Below, piece by piece: positions 12,706 through 24,466 of a stretch of DNA of 64,000 nt. Source of the DNA: Ananas comosus. Its lineage: Eukaryota; Streptophyta; Magnoliopsida; Poales; Bromeliaceae. Location: positions 3,916,116 to 3,980,115 of the forward strand of contig NC_033642.1 in NCBI RefSeq assembly GCF_001540865.1, written 5' to 3'. The position numbers and the translations under genes were made by a program. Below the pieces are notes generated by a model. It was not told the DNA's origin and ran no database searches. It saw only the letters and a program-made list of their open reading frames with translations. Position 1 is the first letter of the stretch, and each line of letters opens with the position of its first letter.

Positions 12706-14548
12706 GATTGTGAGTTAGTAGTTGTGTGTGGGGGTTGGATTCTAACCCGGTGGACACTTCGTAGGTCCGGTTGATATTCTTCCGCAGTCTAGAGACCAGT
12801 GCCAGATACGTACAGGTGGGTACTTCGACCCGAAGTCGGTACAGTGGTGCACGCTCGATGACATTCCCTTCACTCTTTCCTTGTTGTTTATCTTGCATAT
12901 TATATGTTGAGCCTAACACCTATACCATGTTTCTTTATTGCTCTACTTAGCTGTTTTGCATATTCTGTATCATATTTAGAAGTAGAGCGGTTTTATGATT
13001 ATTTGTGAGATTGAAGACCTAGTCTGTCAGTGCGTTGCATCTAATATTGTGACCTAGTTGGTCGATTCTTGTATCTCGTATCTGTGATCTATCTGGTCGG
13101 TTCATTGCATTTGGTGTTGTGACCTACTTCGTCAATTTCGTGACTCTTGTCGTCTGATGACCTATGAGGTCGGTATACCCTGAGGGGTAAGATTGTCGGC
13201 TAGTGGCTGACGGCTAGTTCTATATACCGATGTGTGACGTGACATCCTTGTGACCTATTTTCGGTCCTTGTGCATATATGTTAGTTGACATTAGTGGTCG
13301 GTACTTGTATATCTTTGGAAGGATGTTGAGTTGTTCCATCCTAGTTGACCTGAGTGGTCGGTACTTGTGTTCCTTACGGTTCGATGACCTATACGGTCGG
13401 TATACCCTGAGGGGTAGGATTGACGGTTGGTTGCCGACGGTTGACTATTGAGCATATTAGCATTCATCGCCCGATACTCGTACGCATTTCACGAACACCA
13501 GCGATCTGATCCACCGCAAGAGGGTGTTCTTTTCTGAAAAAGCGGTTGGAGGTGCCAACCCGTGAGCCCATAGGCTACCTTGAGTTGTAGGCAGCTAGAG
13601 TGACAGCTTGAGGTCTACGGTGCGGACCAACAGAGCACAACAGGGCACAGCTCGAGGTCTGCGGTGCTGACCAACAGAGCACAGGTTTCAGATTGGGTAT
13701 TTTTGGACTTATTGTTCGGTTGATGCATACATACAGTAGCGGTAGTTGTTCATTTACATATCTCGTTCATTTATTATCGTTGCTACTGTATTACAACTTA
13801 CCCATATCGTTGTTTATCCTTCTTGACTGGTGAGTACCCCTCGCCCTCGTCGGCTTGCGGTACCCACTGGTAGGGGGGACATGTGTATATGTTCTCACCC
13901 CCCACCCACATTACAGGTGACATCGCGGGTCCTAGTGGGACGGTCCGTGAGGAGCGCACTTAGCGATTCGATAGAGCTTTCGGACCCGTATTTTCGGTTT
14001 AAATTCTTAAACTCAGTTTCTTTTAAATAAATGACTTAGACAGTAATTATGGTTCAGTGATTTATTACATTTGGATTCATCTAGTTTTCATGAATGAAAT
14101 AAAGGATTTATGATTCTTGTAAAAATGAAAGTGATTTTCTACCCCTCGTGGTAGCGTGTTTTAAAAAGGAAAAGGTTTCCGTGTAGGAAAAGTTTTTAAA
14201 AGGTTTTCTTGATTTTCATGACTTAGTGTTTTAAAAACGAGTTTTCGTGTAGGAAACATTTTAAACCGATAGTTGTGGATTTATGGATAATTCTAAATGT
14301 AATTGTGAATGTGAATGGTGTATGAATATGTGAATGTTCATGTGTGGTTGTATCCTGTATCGTGAATCTTGCATCTTGTACTTGTACGACGCCATGCAAA
14401 TACAGGAAAGACTCTGTCCGTGTGAATAGTGAATTTCCTGTATTTGTGGTGAATCTGGCATACCCTGGGGGTCAGGTTTTCAAAAAAAAAAAAGGGCACT
14501 TCTGCAATGACTTTAAATGAAAGAGGGACCCCGGGGCGTGACACAAAG

Positions 14549-14830
14549 TGTTCAAGAAGCAAGCATGCATATATCTTAAGAGAAACACAGCAAAAAATTG
14601 CAAGAAAAACTATCAAAAACAGAGATCGATCTTCAACCCAACATTTAGTTTGAAAAATGTCAAAACTAGGGTTTTGAAGACTAAAGGATCAGATTTGAAA
14701 AAGATACTTAGAAATCTCTGCCGAAATGTTGTAGATCTGGCCGAGAATGATGCTAGGGGATTTTTTGAGAGAGAAAGGAGGAGTTTTGATGAAGTATAAG
14801 TGGAAAAATAAAAACTAATACCGGTTTTTA
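14549..14830 (-). other. Leader-like stretch of the extra ORF
   Basis: In minus sense this lies between the internal palindrome cluster and the interrupted intron-like sequence before the extra ORF. It is AT-rich with CTCTCTCAAAAAATCCCC-type text and no intact ORF of note. I read it as 5' untranslated sequence of the second gene of the element; this is inference. Confidence 0.3.
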
Positions 14831-14839
14831 AAAACAATT

Positions 14840-14985
14840 CCGCACGGCTGGTACCGGTACCCGAGCCCACGTACTGGTACCCAGTTCAAAAAACTATTTT
14901 TCAAACTCTCGGGTTTAACAGTGCCGGTTGCCTCGTACCGGTACCCGATAACTAGTACCGGTACCTAGTGCCAGAAAATCAAAAT
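14840..14985 (-). promoter_or_regulatory. Internal ACCGGT-palindrome cluster, candidate second promoter
   Basis: Four GTACCGGTAC or one-mismatch copies lie between about 14850 and 14970, with a CTCGGGTTT word beside them exactly as in the LTRs. In minus sense they precede an AT-rich stretch and the extra ORF. The arrangement copies the U3 promoter layout but sits inside the element, not in an LTR. Confidence 0.45.
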
Positions 14986-16087
14986 TTTCATATCAAATTA
15001 ATTCAAATCAAGTCAATTTCACAAAAATTAAAGATTGCACTCCATAATCATCATGATGAATATAAAATATTATATGATTTCTTAATTCATCTAGCCTTCA
15101 AAATTAAGTCATCAAAAGTAATCTATTGGTTCAAAATCTTCAAGATGTAATGGTTCATGAAACACGACATATAGAAATTTGGCAAAATTGACACCAATTT
15201 GTCGCAAAAAATGTTCAAAATTGAGATTTAGCTAATACAACATCGGGGATGGCTCTTTGAGCATCTTTTCATTCTACCACCTTATAACTCCGAAAAATTT
15301 AAAATATTCACTATCTTTCAACCTTTTTGGCGATTCAATCAATTCCCATGTGGTAGCTTCACACACTTACCAGATGACAGGGGTGGTAGCTCTTTCCTAC
15401 ATGTGGTGGTAGTTTTCACACTCTTTTCGGATGTAATTCTTCCCACATCTTTTAAATATAGGAGTATTTTTTTCTTTTTGTATTATTTTTTTAATAATTC
15501 AAACTCCCCCTAAATTAGACAATCTTGCATTTGAAAGAAAATTTGACAAACTTTAGTTTATGAGCGAATAACCATTCATCATATTCAACACACATAACCA
15601 AGATAGATTAATCGCCAAAAGATCAAATTTGATTTCATAAATTTGATGAATATATGTGTTAAGCAATCCTATAATAAATTATCGTCAAAATAATAAAAGT
15701 GGAGTAAAACCGATAATTATTATGAATTTAACTCAAGATGAATATGAATTTGAATGGTTAAGGCACTTTGAAAGTTTAATTTTCTCAAATCAATGATTTC
15801 AAAACATCACCTTTCTTGAAAGTTTTCAAATTTTAATTCCCAATCATCTTTCTCGAAAAGATTTCAAAAATAAATTTCAAGCGTCAAGAACATTCAAACA
15901 TGTAATGCAAAGAAAAAAAGAAAAAAAATATATGCAATGAGCACCAATCAAGCATTACACATATCAAAAACAAACTAAGACGTAAGACAAGGAAAGATAT
16001 CACCTTTCTGAATCCAAACTTGTCGGATGGTGGGTTGTCTTAGCTTGTCAACGTTAGACACGATTTGTTTTGATTTTTGATCTACCG
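14986..16087 (-). other. Non-coding spacer 3' of gag
   Basis: AT-rich spacer that matches, inverted, the spacer after gag in the related element (27620-28640), including the ACCACCACATGTAGG and GCTCAAAGAGCCA words (inverted here near 15400 and 15255). No ORF or RNA gene is seen. Confidence 0.6.
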
Positions 16088-17914
16088 TCAGTCTTCTTGT
16101 TGCATGTGGCTTCGGTTGAGCTTGATGTCATGATTTCCGTTTGATTTGAGGTACCCAACTAGATTGATGTTGCTTTTGAATCCGTGGGGAAAGTCGAGTG
16201 TTGTTGGATGATGCCGATAGATGTTTAGAAGTTGCCGATTGAGTTTCCTTATTCTTCTTCGGGCAATTCTTCTTGATGTGTCCGTTGATGCCATATCTAT
16301 GGCATACTTTTTCTTTTAGAGATGTTGAGACTTTATGTTTTGCACTTTGATCCTTCTAAGTCCTTTCATATCCCAGTGCAAGTTTGTTCGTTTGACCTAA
16401 TCCGAGCATATGATCCAATTTCTTCGATCCGGAAGAAAAGTTTTGAATATCGGACTTGAGTTGAGGAACTTGATTGGTCAAGACTTGGTTGGATGCTTAA
16501 GTTTTCTTGAATTGATGCTCTAAAAAACCAACCTTGTCCTGATAAGATTTGATCGTTAAATCCGATTGATCGAGCTTCTCTTGGAGGACCGAATTGTTCT
16601 TCAAAATTGATTCCCTTTCCTTCTCGAGAGCTTTGTTTGTGGTCTTCAAATTTTTGTTCTCATCTTCAAGTTCTAACAATCTCTTCCTCAACTTCTTATT
16701 ATGCTTAGCCATTTTCTTTGATTCAATAAGAAGTTGATGGTAAACTTCGGTAAGATCTTTCTCGTCCGACTCCTCATTGCTTGAAATATCCTCGCTCGAT
16801 GTTTCATGCAAAACCAAAGAAGCGGAGTCAGGTAAAATAGAAGATAAACAAACAACAGAAGACGAAGGTAAAGAAGTATTAGTAAATAAAGCTATTTCAT
16901 CATTCTTTTGTTAGTCACTTGAGATCGACTGATCAGAAGTAGAATCGTCCCAAGTCCTCACTTGCAAAGCCTTCTTTTTGTATACTTTCTTAGATAGACA
17001 ATCCGTAGAAATATGGTCGTAGCCTTTGCATTTGAAACATTGGATTTCCCCTTCAAAAATATCTTTTTTTTTAGAAGGTTTTGCAAGTTGTTTCTTTTCT
17101 TTTGATTTTGAACTTGAAGATCCTTTTGTAAAAGATTTTTGCTTCGAAGATGAAGCTTTGTTCGCGTTGTTCTTCCGGAAATTCCAACGAAACTTCTTCG
17201 TTAAGAGCGCTAATTGATGTTCAAAATCCACGATTGAGATGTCTCTATCGGATTCCAAGTCTACGTCTTCTTCTTTCGTCGATTTCAGTGCAACCCCTGT
17301 ACTTTTAGAAGAAGACTTGAAAGAAGATTGATTAGTCGGAAAAGTCGTTTCGTACGTTTGTAAAACACCTACTAACTCCTCTGCTTTCATCTCATCCAGA
17401 TGCTTAACGGTTTCGATTGCCGCAACCTTAGCCCTAAAGCGTGCCGGAAGAGTTCGAAGGATTTTTCTAACAATTTTAGATTCCGGGATCTTCTCTCCCA
17501 AGTTAACACATGTATTGATTCGAATAGAATCAAATTGACTTGTCAATATTTGGAGCTTTTGAACTTTTACTAGACTTGTACCCTCATGTGTAACTTGTAG
17601 AGTATCTCAAATCTCTCTGGCGATTTCACACGCCGAAACACGAGAAAATTTCGTTTGAGAAACGCATTAAATAAAGCATTTTTTTCCTTTCCATTGAACG
17701 AAGATAACTCATTTTCTTCTTTCGTCCATTTATTTCTAGGTTTGGGGACGGTTGCATTATCGACGATTTCAGTGGGATGCTTCAATCCGAATTCAATTGA
17801 TTGCCACACTCGCTCGTCGATGGCAATAAGAAAATCTCTCATGCGAACTTTCCAATAACCATAGTTTGTGCCATCGAAGAGCGGTGGTAGATTAATGTTA
17901 CCGCCTTCACCCAT
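16088..17914 (-). pseudogene. Broken Copia/Sirevirus-type gag
   Basis: This is the decayed counterpart of the intact gag at 25619-27616. The N-terminus (GEGGNINLPPLFDGTNYGYW, from 17914) and the UBN2-like gag core are readable. A first zinc knuckle (CFKCKGYDHISTDC, about 17040) has the usual glycine before histidine changed to aspartate. An acidic, coiled-coil-like section (about 16817-16500) and a damaged second knuckle (about 16290) follow. The frame changes near 17560 and again before 16294, and stops interrupt it, so it cannot make full-length Gag. Confidence 0.9.
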
Positions 17915-17937
17915 TGTGATAGTTAAAAATCTAAATC

Positions 17938-17952
17938 CCGCTCTGATACCAC
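17938..17952 (-). other. Primer binding site (Met-tRNA type)
   Basis: In minus sense this reads TGGTATCAGAGCGGG, the usual plant Copia PBS complementary to the 3' end of initiator Met-tRNA. It sits directly inside the 5' LTR. Confidence 0.92.
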
Positions 17953-17953
17953 T

Positions 17954-19187
17954 TGTAAGTTATGAAACCCCAGGATCTATCTAGATAATATCACACCTAG
18001 AGAGAGGGTGAATAGGTGTATAGCCCAAATTTACAAATCTCAATGCAATAAAAATAAATGCGGAAAATAAAAATAGCACACCAAGATTTACGTGGGAAAA
18101 CTCCAATTTGGAGAAAAACCCACGGGACCAACACGCGAAGAAACAATCCACTAAGAGAAAAGATTGCAAGGTGATTACCGACTCCACGGACTCGACCTCT
18201 CTTAACCTCCTATGGATCTCGCGCAAGCCTCCGGGTTGTCCATGCCCTCACGTTCGAATCCACGAACGCCACGCACACGTCCGAATCCATGGACGCCACT
18301 CGAATCCACGAGCTCGATCTGAATCCTCGAACCGCCTTCGATCACGCCGAATCCACAACCCCGCACATGAAGAACATCATGCTTATGGTGATCCTTTGCT
18401 TAGAGAGTCGTTGAAGAACTAGAAATAATAACTCTCCACGAAGATTAGATCAATTCGACATATAGATATTGAATTCAATACCTCGAATTGAATGAAAAAA
18501 TGCTAATTTGTGGAAAATAGGTTTAAAACAAAACCTAGCCTCTAGCGTTACTCTATCATGTAATCTCGTGCTTCTCTATCTATTAGAGAACCCCAATAGC
18601 TTATTTATAGAGTTTAGAATCAATTAGTGTCGGATTAGAAGCTATATAAGAAAATATTACATTGAGTACCAGTACTCGGGAAGTTGATACCAGTACACCA
18701 TGACGAAACAAAAATTTTTTCAAGCTGAGTACCGGTACTAGGCCGATGCAGTACCGGTACGAGGCCGATGCAGTACTGGCACTCAGCTTTGGTACCGGTA
18801 CACAATGCAATTCACAGAACTGCATCTCTCGGGTTTTGAGGTACCAATGTGGGGTACCAGTACTCTGTTTTGAAACTTAGTTTTTCAATCCAGATTTTGA
18901 GGAGCTGAAAATAGGTACCGGTACACAATATCAAATATTGTTCTAATCAATTCAAAAGTATCAAAACCTACTTAATCCTTTAAAAATTGATTTATATGAT
19001 TCTAATATTATAAAAAAGTATGAATCACCATAACATGATTTAAAACCTTACCTGAGCATCGTAATCACGTAGTGAGATGTTTCTGAGTTCTCGAAATCTT
19101 AGATTCTTCAATTTTCAACAATCACGCACCGAACTCTTCAAGACTCCGACTCAAATCATGAAAGCTGCCAATACAAAATCCCTAACA
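17954..19187 (-). repeat. 5' LTR of the minus-strand Sirevirus-like element
   Basis: On the + strand it begins TGTAAGTTATGAAACCCC and ends CCCTAACA, followed by the target duplication AACCG. The inverted CGTGGATTCG-rich leader is at 18240-18360, the TATA-like box near 18605 and the GTACCGGTAC-type cluster at 18666-18930, all in the same order as in the other LTR copies. Confidence 0.9.
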
Positions 19188-19192
19188 AACCG

Positions 19193-19700
19193 TTTAATAA
19201 AAGTGCAACGTTAAATGCGAATAATAGTGCAACGCAGGGTAAGAGAGTGCAAATAAGCTTGTAAGCGTGCAATGCGGTCGCAATAATTGTGCAATTGTTT
19301 GAAGGAAATGGTGCAACGAGTCATTTAGCAGTGTAAATTTTCTTCCCAATTAGCGATAACATGAAATTAATAGTAAAACAAGTCTGTAATTGGTGCAACG
19401 ATGATCAAAAAGTGCAAGATTTTTCACTGAAGCGTGTAACATTACCATAAGCAATGCAAATTTTTCTCTATATTTGGTGCTAACATGAACATAATAGTGC
19501 AAATAAGTCTGAAATTGATATTATACTATGATTAAACAATGCTATATTGTTTGCTAAATAGTGTAACAATTTCGTAAGCAGTCCATTAATCTGGAAGCAA
19601 GGATTACATTTTCTTTGATGCAAATTACATAATTTTATAGTACTTTGCAACATACAAACAGGATTTGCATACAATACAACGTATTATTACATCAACTATA
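19193..19700 (+). repeat. MULE left TIR, inner part
   Basis: This continues the left TIR after the retroelement and matches the right TIR inverted: GCGAATAATAGTG and AAGAGAGTGCAA(A/C)TAAGCTTG near 19215-19260 against 56470-56430, and TCCATTAATCTGG...ATTTTATAGT near 19582-19645 against 56190-56120. Many AGTGCAA words occur. No gene is seen. Confidence 0.72.
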
Positions 19701-20160
19701 ACAAACTCTTCAAAATAATTATTTAACAAAAGTATGGAATCATCTAAGCTTGTTTGCACTTCCACTCGCACGGAGCCGATGCTAACAAGTATAGACGGCC
19801 AGGGAAGAGTGCCGAAGGAGACTGCGAGGAGGAGACGGCTCGCTCGGAAGGGTACGATCCAGTAACGAGGCATTAAGATAGATTCGCACTATCTCGAGAA
19901 CTTTATTTGTCAAGAGCCTTTTGGATCTCCGCTCTACCGTGAAACAGACAGTACAGTCAGCAAAACATTAGAATCCATCAATAACAATAAAGATCTGCAA
20001 GAATTTAAGAATCTTGAAGAGAGGAGGGCCAATGGGCTCGTGGCAAATAAAGCACTCCAGATAGAGCGAATCAATCTTAACGTCTCGTTGCTGGATGGTA
20101 CCCTTCCGAGCGAGCCGCTTCCTCCTCGAACTCTGCATCGGCTCTCTACCGTCGTCGCCT
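19701..20160. repeat. Inverted repeat (hairpin) inside the MULE left end
   Basis: GGCTCGCTCGGAAGGGTACG...CCAGTAACGAGGC (about 19836-19872) is repeated inverted as AACGTCTCGTTGCTGGATGG...CGAGCGAGCCGC (about 20078-20122), with about 200 bp between the arms. The arms are more GC-rich than the surroundings. It may be a captured gene fragment or a structural repeat. Confidence 0.6.
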
Positions 20161-20824
20161 AAACATCCTGGATGAACTGTAGCCTCATCGCCGTTGCCTC
20201 CTTCGGCTCTGGCGCCTTATGCTGCCGCCCCAGTTGCTCTCGTCGCCTTTACGTCCTTTTTTTATTATATATAGTAATGCAATGGGTAATTCATCTGAAG
20301 AACCCTTGGGTAAAGAGCGAAAAGGCGCTTGTAGTCATTAGGTTCTGTAGCTACCGCTTTCCCTTCCCGAGGAGAAAAGCCCATTGACATTGCCCTTATG
20401 ATGCAATAACGTATCTCGAGGACAGAACGTAATCTTAATGATGTCGCTGACAATATTTCTTGTTGAGGTACTGTTGAAAAATAGCACTAATACCAAAACA
20501 AAAATGCAGCACGGCAATTTGAAATATCGGTGTAATGGATAACACAATAGTGTAATACTGGTCACAATTAGTGTAATATGCTCGCAAGAATTGTGATAAT
20601 CCACCAAAATGGTGCTAGAGATGCACCAATTTATTAACAACTGCCAACGATTGAAAGCTATGCCAACGTTGTATGCAGAGATGTCGGAAATGAATTATGG
20701 TGGAAACGGACCTACCTTTTCCCTCCTTTTGCAGAACTTACCAACTTATGCAAGTTAACTGGATTATATTTTTATAAAAGAGTGGTATTGAACTACTATC
20801 AGCTAAGTTTATTGCTTCCAACTC
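20161..20824 (+). other. MULE 5' untranslated or promoter region
   Basis: No supported gene. It contains AATAGTGTAATA-like words (20535-20585) like those in the TIRs and leads into the transposase start at 20825. A short ORF at 20172-20387 shows no domain. Confidence 0.4.
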
Positions 20825-20976
20825 ATGGATAATGTTGAAGTTTCAGTGCACTGTCATTTTAATGGCTTCTTTCAGGAGGATGAAGGAAATGTCAAGTATG
20901 TTGGAGGATCCTGCCTGCTCACTTTCATTGGGCAAGGGGAGAGTTTTAATTCCCTGCGAGCGCGGTTCTTTGTTCG
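20825..20976 (+). pseudogene. MULE transposase, N-terminal exon (interrupted by insertion)
   Basis: It begins MDNVEVSVHCHFNGFF and runs about 50 codons, including YVGGSCLLTFIGQ, a type of N-terminus seen in MULE transposases. Codons at 20972-20976 (GTTCG) recur at 34128-34132, and the reading frame there continues without change, so a 13.2-kb unit was inserted inside this exon. The lysine-rich ORF that follows in this frame (to 21187) is just the poly-purine start of that insertion. Confidence 0.7.
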
Positions 20977-20979
20977 GAT

Positions 20980-21340
20980 TAAAAAAAAAAAAAAGAGAAT
21001 AAAATTACATTCGACTTTTCTTCCTTTATTCGAAAAAAAAAAAAAAAGAAAAAAGAAGAAAGAAAAAAAAGGGAAATTAAAAAAAAATCCTCATGTTTCC
21101 AAAAAAAAGGGAAAGAAAAAAGAATTACCAAAAAAAAAGGGAACGAAAAACAAAGGAAAGAAAAAAAAAGAAAAGAATAAAAAATAAAAAAAAAAGAAGA
21201 GAGAAAGGAAAAGAAGAGAGAAAAGAAAAGAAAGCAAAAAATAAAAGAAGGAAAGAAAAAATACTTTGTTATTTCAAAATAAATAAAAAAGGGAAGATAT
21301 CTAAATGTAGTAATAAATACTTAAATTCCTTATAAGATGT
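20980..21340 (+). repeat. Purine-rich low-complexity DNA
   Basis: Long runs of A with G (AAAAAAGAAAAAAG-type text). The apparent lysine-rich ORFs on the + strand are low-complexity artefacts. Confidence 0.9.
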
Positions 21341-22256
21341 AAGGGATAATAAAGTTCCCTTTTTAGAGATTTATTTTGAATTTTTCTAAAAATAATAACG
21401 ATTTTTGGATCCCTATATATTGGATCCAAGATGTAAGTAACAAAATTTTTTAGTTGTGACTAGAAGAGAAAAAAAAAAGAGAGGTTGAGATAACAGTAAA
21501 AAAAAAGAGAGAGAGAGAAGAAGAACAGTGAAGAAAAAAAAAGGTAAAAGAAAGAAAAAAGATTTTTTTTTTTGTTTTTGTTCATCCACTCCACCACGTG
21601 TACATGGGGGATCTTCACCCCCCCTACTTCCGCGCGCTGGCAGCAACAAAGGGACGGGGGTGTGCTGTGAGCACACCCCCCCCCCCAATCCGTACACAAA
21701 AGAAACAAAGAAAGAAAGGCTCGACTCTTTCATTTTGCGGCGGCGCGACGACGACGACGACGACGACGACTTCGACAACAGCGCGACAACGACGACTTCG
21801 ATGACGCGCAAAGAGGCCATATGGCGGCCTCTTTTCTTTCTTTTTTTTTTCCTTTTCTACGATGGTGATGGGTTGATGTACACGCACAAACGGTGTAATC
21901 ACGATTTTTATGTTGGTTTGATCAACACGATCGTCTTCGTGATAGGTTGACCCAATCAAATTCGGCATTGAATCGTTATTACATCATACGCGCGTATTCA
22001 TTAAGCCCGTCTCCCTCAACATCAAAAGAAAAATTGTGTGCACAAGCGTTGGTGACGATCCTTGTGTCAGATTGATTGAGTGGCCGTCTTCGCGATAAGC
22101 TCGACACTTTCAATCTCGACGTTCGATCGTTACCCTCATTGGACTTATGATCATACCGAGCGGCCATCTTATGATAGGCTCGACATGGTTGAACCCCGAT
22201 TCGGACCAAAATGATAATAACAATAATAAATAATAAAAATGATGATAGACATTTGC
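21341..22256. repeat. Microsatellites and degenerate satellite edge
   Basis: The region includes GAGAGA and GAA runs (21450-21560), a C run (21675-21687), a CGA trinucleotide run (about 21745-21775), and then (21915-22250) diverged, longer-spaced versions of the CGTCTTCGTGATAGG word that becomes the regular 49-bp satellite from 22257. No gene is seen. Confidence 0.7.
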
Positions 22257-22735
22257 CTCGGGTCGCCGTCTTCGTGATAGGCTTGACCCGAGTCCGGCTA
22301 ATTAAACCGGGTCGTCGTCTTCATGATAGGCTTGACCCGAGTTATGTTCAATTAAATCGGGTCGCCGTCTTCGTGATAGACTTGACCCGAGTTCGGTTCA
22401 ATTAAACAAGGTCGCTGTCATCGTGATAGGCTTGACCCGAGTTCGGCTAACTAAACCGGGTTGCCGTCTTCGTGATAGGCTTGACTCGAGTTTGGCTCAA
22501 TTAAACCGGGTCGCCATCTTCGTGATAGGCTTGACCCGAGTTCGGCTCAAGTAAACCGGGTCGCCGTCTTCGTGATAGGCTTGACCCGAGTTCGGCTCAA
22601 GTAAACCGGGTCGCCGTCTTCATGATAGGCTTGACCCGAGTTCGGTTCAATTAAACTGGGTCTCCGTCTTCGTGATAGGCTTGACCCGAGTCCGGCTAAT
22701 TAAACTGGGTCGCCGTCTTCGTGATAGGCTTGACC
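22257..22735 (+). repeat. 49-50 bp satellite array, left part
   Basis: About ten head-to-tail copies of a unit containing GTCGCCGTCTTCGTGATAGG, then CTTGACCCGAGTTCGGCT and AATTAAACC, spaced 49-50 bp (for example near 22263, 22312, 22361, 22411, 22460, 22510, 22560, 22610, 22659, 22708). It is interrupted at 22735 by a solo LTR and continues at 31180. ORFs across it are repeat artefacts. Confidence 0.95.
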
Positions 22736-24466
22736 TGTCACGCCTCGGGACCCAGCGAAAGCCCGTCCGGCACGTGTCCAGATCCGCCATATGCCTACAA
22801 CATATAAGGCATCTACAATAAGGAATAATTAAAACAATAATAACTAGCATTTTGAGATTTCAGAGCATGATTATAACTAAATTCTAATGACAAGTAGAAT
22901 AGTCAAAGAACTAAACAACTAATATAAACCATAAAGGTAGATACAACAAGTTCCAAGTATAAGAGTTAGATATACAAAAATGGTGGTCTCTATATAAGGT
23001 ACAAAACTCCCAACCTCTCCAAATAAAACAAAAAGAGAGGTGAACCACCTAATAGCGAAGCTCCTCACAACTAGCTAGAGGCAATACCCTTGCCGCGATC
23101 CCGAGCCTCTCCCGACGTGGAAGGCTCTGAAATAAAACAGCAAACAGAGGGCGTGAGAACTATTAATCAATAGTTCCCAGTGGGCAAACCGCTGACCTGA
23201 GCGAAATACACCACTAGACGATGGAGGCATGATTAGTAAGTTCTAACATTTAAAAGAAATGAACGACATGTATATTAAGCATAAGTAAACTTGCAAAACT
23301 ACTATGCCTCTACTTAGCATGATTTTTCACAAGTATGATTGCTATTCTAACATGAATGAGCATACACATATAAGTAGCATGATGTCCACAATGCATCTAG
23401 TAGAATGTCAACATTTACAAATAGTCTACTGCCCATTTTGCATTTTAGTTTAACATTGTTCCAATCATATAGGACCTACATAACGTAGTCCGGCTTGCAC
23501 CGTGCCTAATGGCCCCGTGGCAGTCAACATTCCCACCCTAGGAATGAGCCTCTCCCACGGCATCCCATTTCGGCGCCCAATCCCGCACGGGCGAGCATGT
23601 ATCGCGATGGCTATCTCCGGAGTGCCGGCTTATGGGGAGCGACCCTCACAAGCCTGTGCGAATGAGCACAATAGCAAGCAAGCGTAATCATCCTTCTCAA
23701 GACCAAGTCATCATGTCTCAAACATGGTATATAGGCTAATATCCCAATGGCCTATCACTATGCCATTAAGTACAAGTTTAATCAGTTGCTAAGTTGAATA
23801 CCACTTTATGACATTTAAAGTCCACTATATCAAGCATAAATTCTATGTCCAAGAGCATGATATTCTTGTCATTTTCACTAAATTAAACCTGATTCCAAAC
23901 CATATAAAAGAATGTTATTCACTTGCACGCATACTATATGCAAATCTCTCTACTACATAGAGGTAATATTTTATCATACATAACACATGTATTTTAAGCA
24001 TTTTAAAATTCACATATGCTCTATCTAGCATGAATATGCATGAATTTCTATTTTTACATCAAGTAAAATAACATAGGGGGAGTTCACCCATTTTGGTGAC
24101 GTCAAACCCACCAAGAGCTCCTTGGAACCCTTTCGTTTGCGCGAATGAAGGTGCCCGCAAGTCTCCTAGCTCCCTAAAGAAAATTCTAAGATGGTTAGAC
24201 GAAACAAATGAACACCCAAAATGTTCATCTTTAACCAACCCAAGAAAAGGGTCAAAACTCACCAAATGGTAGACAACCCTCTCAGATGTCAAATGGAAGC
24301 TAGAGCCCTTCAAAACCAACCCAAATAAAGGTTCTGCACCTATCAATTAAGTCCCAAATGCTACTAATCAAAAACTCCCAAATAAAACCCTAGATTCCAC
24401 ATTCTAGATTTTCATCTCAAGAAATCCACTAAAACAGGAATCAAATGAGAGATTAAAGTTACTAAC

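Larger units (their letters stand above)
7791..14543 (+). mobile_element. LTR-like unit of about 4.3 kb (possible solo LTR), itself interrupted
   Basis: It begins TGTAAGGACTGAG and ends CCCCGGGGCGTGACA, with flanks CTAAG (7786-7790) and CAAAG (14544-14548), a 5-bp duplication with one mismatch. Removing the nested 10246-12705 LTR leaves about 4.29 kb. A TATA box (GCTATATAGG, about 8451) is followed by a GC-rich leader-like stretch at 8510-9330. No gag or pol was found. The internal TE-like text 12711-14543 shows repeated GACCTA...GGTCGGT words (13020-13440). Long-LTR gypsy (Tekay/Del-type) is my best guess; an internally deleted element is the alternative. Confidence 0.6.
1811..19187 (-). mobile_element. 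Sirevirus-like, pol-less LTR retrotransposon (minus strand), with nested insertions
   Basis: Two LTRs about 1.24 kb long (left one split by a solo LTR; right one 17954-19187) are flanked by a perfect 5-bp duplication AACCG (1806-1810 and 19188-19192). In minus orientation the order is 5' LTR, PBS complementary to initiator Met-tRNA, broken gag, spacer, an internal GTACCGGTAC cluster, an extra ORF (pseudogene), several purine tracts and the 3' LTR. No reverse transcriptase, integrase or RNase H is visible. Without its own insertions it is about 8.1 kb. Gag plus repeated AAGGGGGAGA tracts plus palindromic LTRs fit a Sirevirus (Copia) derivative; that lineage call is inference. Confidence 0.85.

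Noticed and set aside
20825..21335. Lysine-rich ORFs on the + strand
   Set aside because: Only the first 50 codons are MULE coding sequence; the rest translates poly-A/G low-complexity DNA.
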